64,000 nt of DNA, from the NCBI RefSeq assembly GCF_900637665.1, contig NZ_LR134386.1, forward strand, positions 1,294,501-1,358,500, in the 5' to 3' direction. Within the stretch, counting starts at the first letter, position 1. Each line of letters opens with the position of its first letter. Source of the stretch: Chryseobacterium nakagawai. Its GTDB lineage: Bacteria > Bacteroidota > Bacteroidia > Flavobacteriales > Weeksellaceae. The position numbers and the translations under genes are program-made. Positions 52,990-60,836 of the stretch are shown one piece after another. Under the pieces are notes generated by a model. The model saw nothing but the letters and a program-made list of their open reading frames with translations. It made no database searches and had not been told where the DNA came from.

Positions 52990-53403
52990 ATGGCAGAAAG
53001 AAATTCGAGAGGAATCTTAAAATTCAACAACGGAGAAGGTCAGAAATTATTAAAGATGAACTACAGCGTAGCAAGATCTACGGACGTTTCAGGACGTGTA
53101 GCATCAGACCCTTCTAACGCACTTATCAAAGTTACAGTAGAAGCTACTGAAAAATCAGACATCCTTGAAAGCTTATTAAACGGAAAATATAAGCCAACTG
53201 TGGGAGAGATCGTTTTCAACAAGTCTCACGAAGAAGGAACTCTAATTACTTTAAAATGGGAGAACGGATACGTTATCCAGCACGAAGTAGATTTTGATGC
53301 TATCGACAGCAACAGTATGTTGATTAGCTTCGTAATCAGTGCTGAAACTATCGACTACGGTACTTCTCAATACGCTGGACTGTGGCCTTCGGCAGGTAAA
53401 TAA
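52990..53403 (+). CDS. tssD: T6SS tube protein Hcp (TssD), copy 2
   Basis: 137 residues, almost the same as copies 1 and 3 (MAERNSRGILKFNNGEGQKL; SVARSTDV with Ala where copies 1 and 3 have Ser; ending QYAGLWPSAGK). It begins the second Hcp module, ahead of vgrG2. A terminator follows at 53438, so most transcripts should stop before vgrG2. Confidence 0.95.
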   Translation: MAERNSRGILKFNNGEGQKLLKMNYSVARSTDVSGRVASDPSNALIKVTVEATEKSDILESLLNGKYKPTVGEIVFNKSHEEGTLITLKWENGYVIQHEVDFDAIDSNSMLISFVISAETIDYGTSQYAGLWPSAGK

Positions 53404-53437
53404 GCCTATTCATCATCTTAGTAAAAATAAAATTGGT

Positions 53438-53478
53438 ACAGGACAGTGCGCTCGGAAGAGTATGCTGTCCTGTTTTTT
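53438..53478 (+). terminator. Terminator after hcp2
   Basis: ACAGGACAG (53438-53446) pairs with CTGTCCTGT (53465-53473), then a T run. Confidence 0.85.
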
Positions 53479-53609
53479 CATAAGGACTCACGGATTTCAG
53501 AAATCAGTTTTTTAAAAAAAACAAATGATGTAGATCTAACCTTATATTTTTTGATTCTGTTGCTGTATAATCAGCAGTTTATTTAATTTTAACTTAAACA
53601 CAAAACACT

Positions 53610-55775
53610 ATGTTTCAGGATGACAAGACAATTAAAGTAGATAGCCCAAAGAATGATACCAAAGGCAGTAAAGAGCAGCTGAAAAATGTAAAGGAAAATG
53701 TTGCCCAAAAAGCAGAAGAAAAGATGAATAAAACGGGCAGTAAAGTGAAGAAAGCTGTGAAAGCAGGACAGCAGAGTGTAAGCGCTGTACAAGGGGCAAA
53801 TATGTTCATGAACCAAACCTTTGTCCCGAACAATCCTTCCATTGTTGAAAATAAAGTGTGGGCGAAACAGCCTACCTCAAAGATACATAATGCTGAAGCT
53901 ATTCCTCAAAGTATTATCGCCGGAATTAACCGCGTGGTGAAGCTAGATGTTGTTATCGAAGGGCAGATTATTAAGCATTTTAAACATTTTAAATTGGTGC
54001 AGAGTGCTGCCAAGCATCATGAATTTAGCCTGACGCTGGCCCATGATACATTGGGGAGTGCAGAAAATCATAACCTTCAAGAAGCACAAAATTTCCTGGG
54101 AAAAAGGATAACAGTGGTTTTCAAATATAAAGATATTATACAAGGAGCGGAACGTAATTTCGTGGGTGTAGTTACAGAAGTTGGGTTCAGTCAGGAGAAA
54201 GGAAGCCTTGGGAATATTGTCCTTAAAGGATACAGTCCTACTGTACTTTTGGATGCGGCGCCTCATATTCAGAGTTTTGGAGGAAGCCAGCCCATTAGTT
54301 TGAATAGCATAGCCTATCATGTAATCAGTGAAGGACTGGGACAGAATAAATTCGATTTCAGAGTTGATGCTCAACATGGAAACGTTTCTTACAGTTCACA
54401 ATACGAAGAGACCCATTATAATTATCTGGCAAGAATGGCTGAAGCTTATGGTGAACAGTTTTATTATGATGGAGAAGTATTACATTTTGGTAAGCTTCCG
54501 CCTCAGGAAAAGCCGGTCAAACTTACCTATGGAAGTAGCGTAAGTGATATTGCAATCAAAATGAAAGCCCAGCATGTGAGCCCTTCTTTCTATGGTTACA
54601 ACAGTAGTAAAAATGAAAAGATGACAGGAGGAAGTGCAAAAATCAATCATACATCAGATATTGCAAGACGTGCTTACGAAATTTCGGAAAGAACCTTTAC
54701 AACACCATCTTTGAGAGTTGCACCTATAAAAGCTTCCTCTTTTATGGATATTGATGCTTCCCAAAAAGGGACTGCCGGCAGTAAGGCTTCTGAGGTATTT
54801 ATCACCTCGGGTACTACTACTGTACCTTTCTTATATCCGGGATGTACTGCCGATATTGAAATGCGCAAAGCAGAAAGCAACGAAACCTCATATTTCACCA
54901 AGTTGATGATTATCGAAGTTACTCATGAAGTAGATGCCAGAGGATATTATGATGGTAAATTTGAGGCTATTGCTGCAGATACAGGCTATATTCCACGTCC
55001 GGAATTTGAAACACCGAGAGCGGAAGCTCAGTTTGCCAAAGTAGTTTCCAATACAGATCCTCAAAACCAGGGAAGAGTTCAGGTACAGTTTGACTGGCAG
55101 AACGGACCGGACATTACAGAATTTATCCGTGTGATGTCTCCGGATGCAGGAAGCAGTGATAAAGTAAATAAAAACCGAGGATTTATGTCTATTCCTGAAG
55201 TTGGAGACCAGGTGATTATCAATTTTGTTCACCAGCACCCGGACCGCCCTTTTGTAATGGGAGGAATGTTCCATGGTGGTATTGGTGCCGGAGGTGGTGC
55301 AGGGAATAATGTGATGAGCTTTAGTGGAAGAAGTGGGGCTGAATTGAAGTATGACAACGGGGCTGGATCTATGAATCTTAAAGATCAGGGAGGAGCTAAT
55401 ATGTTCTTTGACGGGGCAGGAAATGTAGTACATAATGCCAATAATGACAGCACTAAAACTGTTGGAAATGATAAAACGGATAAAATTGGTAATAATAAGA
55501 AATTAGAAGTTGGGTGTGATCATATTGCAGATGTTGGAAATACCCATAAAGTGGCTGTAGGAGGTAAGAATAGTGTATTTACAATGGACAGTAAGGGGAC
55601 TATTGATTTGACAGGTATTAAACAATTAAAACTTAAAGTAGGAAATAGTGAGATTGTTATTACTCCAGATAAAATTTCAATTACAAGTGCTGAAGTGGAT
55701 ATCATAGGAGGAGGTGCAACAGCTAATTTTAAAGGAAAAACTACAATTACCGGAAAACCTGTGGATATAAACTAA
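53610..55775 (+). CDS. tssI: T6SS spike protein VgrG (TssI), copy 2
   Basis: 721 residues. Compared with copy 1, it adds ~75 N-terminal residues rich in Lys, Asp and Gln (SPKNDTKGSKEQLKNVKENV, then GSKVKKAVKAGQQSVSAVQG), then the common VgrG body (HHEFSLTLAHDTLG, GRVQVQFDWQNGPDITEF, HPDRPFVMGGMFHGG) and a beta-helix spike with degenerate GN-rich turns (SKTVGNDKTDKIG). It tips the second Hcp module and precedes a LysM protein and a DUF4280 protein. Confidence 0.94.
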   Translation: MFQDDKTIKVDSPKNDTKGSKEQLKNVKENVAQKAEEKMNKTGSKVKKAVKAGQQSVSAVQGANMFMNQTFVPNNPSIVENKVWAKQPTSKIHNAEAIPQSIIAGINRVVKLDVVIEGQIIKHFKHFKLVQSAAKHHEFSLTLAHDTLGSAENHNLQEAQNFLGKRITVVFKYKDIIQGAERNFVGVVTEVGFSQEKGSLGNIVLKGYSPTVLLDAAPHIQSFGGSQPISLNSIAYHVISEGLGQNKFDFRVDAQHGNVSYSSQYEETHYNYLARMAEAYGEQFYYDGEVLHFGKLPPQEKPVKLTYGSSVSDIAIKMKAQHVSPSFYGYNSSKNEKMTGGSAKINHTSDIARRAYEISERTFTTPSLRVAPIKASSFMDIDASQKGTAGSKASEVFITSGTTTVPFLYPGCTADIEMRKAESNETSYFTKLMIIEVTHEVDARGYYDGKFEAIAADTGYIPRPEFETPRAEAQFAKVVSNTDPQNQGRVQVQFDWQNGPDITEFIRVMSPDAGSSDKVNKNRGFMSIPEVGDQVIINFVHQHPDRPFVMGGMFHGGIGAGGGAGNNVMSFSGRSGAELKYDNGAGSMNLKDQGGANMFFDGAGNVVHNANNDSTKTVGNDKTDKIGNNKKLEVGCDHIADVGNTHKVAVGGKNSVFTMDSKGTIDLTGIKQLKLKVGNSEIVITPDKISITSAEVDIIGGGATANFKGKTTITGKPVDIN

Positions 55776-55781
55776 TGAAGA

Positions 55782-56840
55782 ATGGAATTGATAAAATATA
55801 AAATTCAAAGAGGAGACACATTAGAATCAATAGCAGCAAAGAATGGATTATCTATTAAAGAGCTGATAACTTTTCACAATCAAAATTGTGGTGTAACGGA
55901 AACTATTTTAAGTGACTATTTACCATTGCATTTAGAATATATATATCTGGAAATAAAAACAGAAGAAGAACAGCGAGAATCAAATAATATTGCTGCGGGT
56001 GATAAAGCTAGATATAGAGCAGAGCAAACGGTAATAACAAAGATCAATGGTATTATTCAAAATCATGCAGATACCAAAAGAGAGTTTTTCGTTATCAAAG
56101 AAAATAATAATAACAGGTTACTGATAAAAACAGCTTTAGTTGAAAATACCATAAAAGTAAACCCTGCTGCTCTACAGGATGTAATGAATATCATCTGTGA
56201 AATTGATTTATTAAAATGTGATGCAATTTTGGAACCTGACCCAAAGACTGGAAAAATTAAGAAAGTTCAGAATCATGAGGAGATTATTAAAAGATGGAAA
56301 AATTATAGAAGTAGTTTAGAAGCCAAATTTGGTTTTATCCGGTCCGATACTACTAAAAATGACTTTAAACATTTTATTGATGCTTCGGAAAATGTTATTA
56401 TTAATGAAGACAATTTAAAAAGAGATTTTAATGCAAAACTTTTTTTTGATTTATTTTTTGATAAATATTTAGTTTCTAAAGATAATTTATTTGCTCCCTT
56501 TAACAGGAAATTAAATTCTCAGTTACTAGAAAACATACCCGTAGAATTAAAATTCAGACAAGATATTTTGTCTGAAACAGAAAATACGGTCAATGTAAGA
56601 AAAGTGGGAGAACTTAATAAGAGCAGTTTGAATATTGACGGGCTAAAAAAATCATATGATGAACGATACCTGCCTATGGTAGGCTATAAATTTTCAGAGT
56701 ATAATTTTAGTATACGGGAACATTCTACTATAGACTTAAACAACCAGTGGATTGAGAATTCTGAAGTCACAATTATCGAAGAAGTTAAAAATAATGTACA
56801 GATATTGATAAGCTATAAACTTAAAAAAATAGAAACATAA
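55782..56840 (+). CDS. LysM-domain protein, candidate VgrG/effector adaptor
   Basis: 352 residues without a signal peptide. An N-terminal LysM-like motif reads IKYKIQRGDTLESIAAKNGL, then a helical charged domain of unknown fold. It begins 6 bp after vgrG2 and its stop overlaps the next gene's start by 1 bp, so it is made with both. The lack of a signal argues against peptidoglycan binding and suggests a cytoplasmic role in loading the DUF4280 protein onto VgrG (inference). Confidence 0.7.
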   Translation: MELIKYKIQRGDTLESIAAKNGLSIKELITFHNQNCGVTETILSDYLPLHLEYIYLEIKTEEEQRESNNIAAGDKARYRAEQTVITKINGIIQNHADTKREFFVIKENNNNRLLIKTALVENTIKVNPAALQDVMNIICEIDLLKCDAILEPDPKTGKIKKVQNHEEIIKRWKNYRSSLEAKFGFIRSDTTKNDFKHFIDASENVIINEDNLKRDFNAKLFFDLFFDKYLVSKDNLFAPFNRKLNSQLLENIPVELKFRQDILSETENTVNVRKVGELNKSSLNIDGLKKSYDERYLPMVGYKFSEYNFSIREHSTIDLNNQWIENSEVTIIEEVKNNVQILISYKLKKIET

Positions 56841-58006
56841 TGGCAGAGTCTTTTGTACCACAGGAAACTACAGTAGTATGTACTAATATGACCAATGGGG
56901 CTCCTCAAAAGCTAGGTATGTATGAACGTACATCAATTACAATATATAGATCCAAAGAACAACCTTTACTCAATAAACTGGATAGAAAACTTTCCGGTTC
57001 ATTCCAATGTAAAACTTCAATGAAATTTTGGGGAGGCCTCCAGATTTTATGTGCTGTTTTGGCAGTAGGAGCTTTGGTAATCGCTACCGTTGCTACCGGA
57101 GGGCTTGCCTTAGTGGCCGCTGGAGTTATGTTTGCCGCTGCTGCGGTAAGTGTGGGTTCAGGAATAACAGCAATCTATAAAGCAGCCCATGATTGTGATG
57201 CAACATTAACATCCAATTGGGAAGAATACCATAAAATAGTAAATATTGAAAAATCAAATGCATTACTGAACAAATCTTTCATGAGCTGTAGCAAAGGAGG
57301 AATTGTAACTATTATTATGGATCCTGTTCTAGCTCAGGAGGCTGCTAGTCAGATTAGCAGTAGTAATAATAAAGAAATTGCAGCTCATTTTACGGCACAA
57401 GCTGTAATGGGAGTAATAACCGTAGCGACTACCTTTTCACCTATCGGAATCTTAGTAGGAGCTCCGCTTGCAGTTTATAATTATTGGAATGGTGAGAGTG
57501 ATAAGCAAAAAGTAAGGGATGCTAATACAAAATTGAGGTTTACAGATAAGGAACAAAAAAACAAATCTTTTTTAGACCAGTCTGGAGATGCTGCAAAACA
57601 GGAAGGTATAAATGGAGCAATTGGATCGCCTGGAGCGTTGATTGAAGAGGGAATGACTGTTACGGCTAGAAATCAGGCTTTATTGAGACAGGCTCAGCAG
57701 TATGGAATGGAGGCTATAGAAAGGCAGGCAGCAGGTCGAGTGGCCTCAGCTGAATCAGCCAGATTAGCGCAGGATATTTTAATGAGATCACAATCTACAG
57801 CATTTAATTGGAAAGGACTAGGTGGCGGATTGCTAAAAGGTTTTCTTGGCGGAATGATTAACTTTGGAATAGATTATTCTGTAGATCAATATGAAGAAAG
57901 TAAAAATAATGAAAGTATAGATGTAGCATTATCAGCGGATGATGTGAATGCAGCTGGAGAAAAAAATGATAAAGGTGGAATTAGTATAGTGGCACAAGAA
58001 GGGTAA
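56840..58006 (+). CDS. DUF4280/PAAR-like protein with hydrophobic core, T6SS effector candidate
   Basis: 388 residues. The N-terminus VCTNMTNGAPQKLGMYERTS and the later MSCSKGGIVTIIMDPV (about 148-162) fit DUF4280, a PAAR-like spike-tip family. Two Ala/Gly-rich hydrophobic stretches (about 65-110 and 188-215) interrupt it. A C-terminal helical domain with a glycine-rich hydrophobic piece (GLGGGLLKGFLGGMINFG) could insert in membranes. It may be a spike tip carrying a pore-forming domain; this is inference. Two paralogous membrane proteins follow. Confidence 0.72.
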   Translation: MAESFVPQETTVVCTNMTNGAPQKLGMYERTSITIYRSKEQPLLNKLDRKLSGSFQCKTSMKFWGGLQILCAVLAVGALVIATVATGGLALVAAGVMFAAAAVSVGSGITAIYKAAHDCDATLTSNWEEYHKIVNIEKSNALLNKSFMSCSKGGIVTIIMDPVLAQEAASQISSSNNKEIAAHFTAQAVMGVITVATTFSPIGILVGAPLAVYNYWNGESDKQKVRDANTKLRFTDKEQKNKSFLDQSGDAAKQEGINGAIGSPGALIEEGMTVTARNQALLRQAQQYGMEAIERQAAGRVASAESARLAQDILMRSQSTAFNWKGLGGGLLKGFLGGMINFGIDYSVDQYEESKNNESIDVALSADDVNAAGEKNDKGGISIVAQEG

Positions 58007-58010
58007 TAAT

Positions 58011-58664
58011 ATGAAAAACCAGTTTTTACAAGCAATAGGATATGCAATAGGAGTATTAATTTTAGTTCCTGTTGCTATTTATTTAATCAATATTTTCTTT
58101 TTTAAATCTCCTGTAGTTACAGATCAGGAAATTAACCGTTTCATGGAAAATTCTAATAATACGGAAATAGTTGTTTGGTTTGATAGACCTCTTACCATAA
58201 GTGAAAAATACTTAGGAAGACACTCCAAAACAGTTTCATCATTTTTAAGTAGAAATGGATCAGGAAATTATAATTATACTTCTTATACTTTTTATAATAA
58301 ATCTAATAAAAAATATTTTTCGCTCTTGCAATTAGCAGAAAGTGGATATATATTTAGGAACATTAAACAGGGAGATACTTTAAATGTAAAAATAAATAAG
58401 TATTTTCTAACTAATGAAAACTATGGAACTTTAGAAAATCCAATTCCCGTTTTGTATTATGCAGGAATAAAAGAGGCCATAAGAACACCTAAAGTACAGA
58501 CACAGTTTAAAGAAAGTGAACTTTCTACAGAGGAACAATTCGGCATAGATAAAAATAATGATTTTGATCCTGTATATATGGATAGGGTTTATAAAGCGTC
58601 TGTTTTTAAATATCTTACATTTATAATTCCTAAAAAAGATTATAAAAAGATGTTTCCAAAATGA
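58011..58664 (+). CDS. Single-pass membrane protein, candidate immunity (copy 1)
   Basis: 217 residues. N-terminal membrane helix (FLQAIGYAIGVLILVPVAIYL) then a periplasmic-side domain with VVWFDRPLTISEKYLG and VLYYAGIKEAIRTP. It lies 5 bp after the DUF4280 gene and has a tandem paralog 6 bp downstream (~70-75 percent identical by eye). Tandem membrane paralogs behind a membrane-active effector candidate suggest immunity. No family recognised. Confidence 0.68.
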   Translation: MKNQFLQAIGYAIGVLILVPVAIYLINIFFFKSPVVTDQEINRFMENSNNTEIVVWFDRPLTISEKYLGRHSKTVSSFLSRNGSGNYNYTSYTFYNKSNKKYFSLLQLAESGYIFRNIKQGDTLNVKINKYFLTNENYGTLENPIPVLYYAGIKEAIRTPKVQTQFKESELSTEEQFGIDKNNDFDPVYMDRVYKASVFKYLTFIIPKKDYKKMFPK

Positions 58665-58670
58665 AAATAG

Positions 58671-59327
58671 ATGAAAAATCAATTTTTACAAGCAATAGGA
58701 TATGCAATAGGAGTATTGGTTTTAGTTCCTGTTGTTATTTATTTAATCAATATTTTCTTTTTTAAACCTCCTGCAGTTACGGAGAAGGAAATTAACCGTT
58801 TTATGGATAACTCTGTTACTACTGAAGTAACGGTTTGGTTTAATAGACCACTAAAATTAGGTGAAAAATACTTAGGATATCACACTAAAACAGTTTCTTC
58901 ATTTTTAAGCAGAGATGGCTCTGGTAATTATACCTATTACACTTTTACTTTCTATGATAAATCTCAAAAAAAATATTATTCCCTTTTACAATTGGCAGAA
59001 AGTGGGTGGCTTTCTAATAATATTGGAAAAGGTAAAGTTTTAAATATAAAAGTAAATAAATATTTTCTGAATAATGAAGATTATGGAACATTAGAAAATC
59101 CAATTCCCATTTTGTATTATGCAGGAGTAAAAGAAGCCATAAGGACACCTGAAGTACAATCGCAAATTAAAGAAGGTGAACTCTCCACAGAGAAGCGATT
59201 CAGTATAGATAAGAATAATGATTTTGATCCTGTATATATGGAAAGGGTTTATAAAGAGTCTGTTTTTGACTATCTTACATTTATAATTCCTCGAAAGGAT
59301 TATAAAAAAATGTTTCCTGATTCATGA
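58671..59327 (+). CDS. Single-pass membrane protein, candidate immunity (copy 2)
   Basis: 218 residues, paralog of the preceding gene: MKNQFLQAIGYAIGVLVLVP at the start, then TEVTVWFNRPLKLGEKYLG and the same ILYYAGVKEAIRTPEVQSQ. The membrane anchor is nearly identical and the exposed domain more diverged, as expected for an immunity duplicate diversifying against variant effectors. Confidence 0.68.
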   Translation: MKNQFLQAIGYAIGVLVLVPVVIYLINIFFFKPPAVTEKEINRFMDNSVTTEVTVWFNRPLKLGEKYLGYHTKTVSSFLSRDGSGNYTYYTFTFYDKSQKKYYSLLQLAESGWLSNNIGKGKVLNIKVNKYFLNNEDYGTLENPIPILYYAGVKEAIRTPEVQSQIKEGELSTEKRFSIDKNNDFDPVYMERVYKESVFDYLTFIIPRKDYKKMFPDS

Positions 59328-59616
59328 AGGGAGTAGGGTATTAATTATTAAAAAGATGCTCTATTAGCGAAACGGATAATATGATTTCTATTATTGTTGA
59401 TTTTGACCATAAAAAGAATAATAAGTTTTAGAATGTATATTAGTATTCTATCCTTTAAAAATGATGAGGTTTGAATGGTTTCTTAGCTGTCATAAAGTAT
59501 GTTTTGTAACATAGTATTTCTCTTTGTGGTGTAATAATTAATATATTTATGTTTTTTTGTGATTATAGTTAAAATATTTATTATTAATAGTTTGTGTGGT
59601 ATTTTAACTCCATTGT

Positions 59617-59651
59617 CGTAGAATTACGACATAAAATCGTAAAACTACTAC
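59617..59651 (+). promoter_or_regulatory. Tandem dyad operators of hcp3
   Basis: GTCGTA-GAAT-TACGAC (59615-59630) is a perfect 6+6 dyad with a 4-bp spacer; the second box is CGTAAAACTACTAC (59638-59651). Spacing of 21 bp and distance to the -7 box (49 bp) match the other hcp genes. The full symmetry here shows what the half-site is. Confidence 0.7.
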
Positions 59652-59700
59652 AATTTTTCAGATTTCCTTCCAAAAGCTTTTTTTTCAATTTTGAGGACTC

Positions 59701-59708
59701 TATCTTTG
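59701..59708 (+). promoter_or_regulatory. -7 promoter box of hcp3
   Basis: TATCTTTG fits TAnnTTTG and sits at the same distance from the operators as at hcp1 and hcp2. Confidence 0.65.
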
Positions 59709-59760
59709 TCATACAATTATCGAATAACATAAATATTACTAACGATTAAAATTTACAATC

Positions 59761-60174
59761 ATGGCAGAAAGAAATTCAAGAGGAATCTTAAAATTCAACA
59801 ACGGAGAAGGTCAGAAATTATTAAAAATGAACTACAGCGTATCAAGATCAACTGACGTATCAGGACGTGTAGCATCAGATCCTTCTAACGCACTTATCAA
59901 AGTTACAGTAGAAGCTACTGAAAAATCAGACATCCTTGAAAGCTTATTGAACGGAAAATATAAGCCAACTGTAGGAGAGATTATCTTTAATAAATCTCAC
60001 GAAGAAGGAACATTAATTAACCTGAAGTGGGAAAACGGATATGTTATCCAACACGAAGTAGACTTTGATGCTATTGACAGCAACAGTATGCTAATCAGCT
60101 TCGTAATCAGTGCTGAAACTATTGACTACGGTACTTCTCAGTACGCTGGGCTTTGGCCATCTGCTGGTAAATAA
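59761..60174 (+). CDS. tssD: T6SS tube protein Hcp (TssD), copy 3
   Basis: 137 residues, near-identical to copy 2 (MAERNSRGILKFNNGEGQKL; ...IIFNKSHEEGTLINLKWENG). It is not followed by a VgrG, but by a terminator and then a small secreted-protein gene, so it is an orphan module. Confidence 0.95.
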   Translation: MAERNSRGILKFNNGEGQKLLKMNYSVSRSTDVSGRVASDPSNALIKVTVEATEKSDILESLLNGKYKPTVGEIIFNKSHEEGTLINLKWENGYVIQHEVDFDAIDSNSMLISFVISAETIDYGTSQYAGLWPSAGK

Positions 60175-60204
60175 GCCAGAACAACAAAACTTAAAAAAAC
60201 TAAT

Positions 60205-60242
60205 GGAACAGTATGCTTATAGAGTATACTGTTCTGTTTTTT
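60205..60242 (+). terminator. Terminator after hcp3
   Basis: GAACAGTATGCT / AGAGTATACTGTTC stem with slight mismatch around a short loop, then T run; similar placement to the other hcp terminators. Confidence 0.8.
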
Positions 60243-60269
60243 ACTCTACACGACTAAAATTATATAAAA

Positions 60270-60701
60270 ATGTTCAGACAAATTCTGTTAACTCTCACTT
60301 TTACAATTTCATTCATTACTTTACAGGCACAAAATACTTCCTCTCTATACAAAGGTACAGTGAACGGAAAAATGCCGGTAACCTTATTTTTACAATCTGT
60401 AGAAAACGGCTGTGGCGGAGATCCTTACTATAATGGTATGTACCGTTACGAAAAAGTAAGCAATTGGCTGCAACTTAATGTTACAGAAGGAATCAATCAA
60501 CAGTTTGCGATGGTAGAAGAAGGCTTCACAGGACTGATGATTCTAAAGAAAGAAGGCGAAACCATGAATGGAACCTGGATAAGCCCGGACGGTAAAAAAC
60601 AAATTCCGGTACAGTTGAAAAAAGTAAGCATAGGCAAAAAAGATATGGAAAGCTATGAGAAGAGAATGGAACAGTTGAACTACGAAAACCACGATTGCTA
60701 A
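60270..60701 (+). CDS. Small secreted protein, unknown
   Basis: 143 residues. Signal peptide MFRQILLTLTFTISFITLQAQ, then VNGKMPVTLFLQSVENGCGG and a C-terminal NYENHDC. Two Cys suggest a disulfide. I recognise no family. It lies 28 bp after the hcp3 terminator; readthrough could couple it to hcp3, but this is not evidence of a T6SS role. Confidence 0.6.
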   Translation: MFRQILLTLTFTISFITLQAQNTSSLYKGTVNGKMPVTLFLQSVENGCGGDPYYNGMYRYEKVSNWLQLNVTEGINQQFAMVEEGFTGLMILKKEGETMNGTWISPDGKKQIPVQLKKVSIGKKDMESYEKRMEQLNYENHDC

Positions 60702-60813
60702 TTAGAGATTAGAAGCTCACCCAACATTTTATACCATTCAGTCTTCTATCTCAAATCACGAACCACGCATCCCGAATCCATTCCAAAACTAGCAACTTAT
60801 CTTCCTATTTTCT

Positions 60814-60821
60814 TATATTTG
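60814..60821 (+). promoter_or_regulatory. -7 promoter box of polA
   Basis: TATATTTG fits TAnnTTTG. It ends 15 bp before the ATG at 60837 and overlaps the alternative start at 60819, which argues for the later start. Confidence 0.5.
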
Positions 60822-60836
60822 TTCATTATAGATAAT

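Larger units (their letters stand above)
59328..59760. other. Upstream region of hcp3
   Basis: 433 bp of AT-rich sequence carrying the tandem operator pair, the -7 box and the conserved hcp leader. No gene recognised. Confidence 0.65.

Noticed and set aside
60819..60836. Upstream ATG for polA
   Set aside because: It overlaps the TATATTTG box; the ATG at 60837 fits the family N-terminus.
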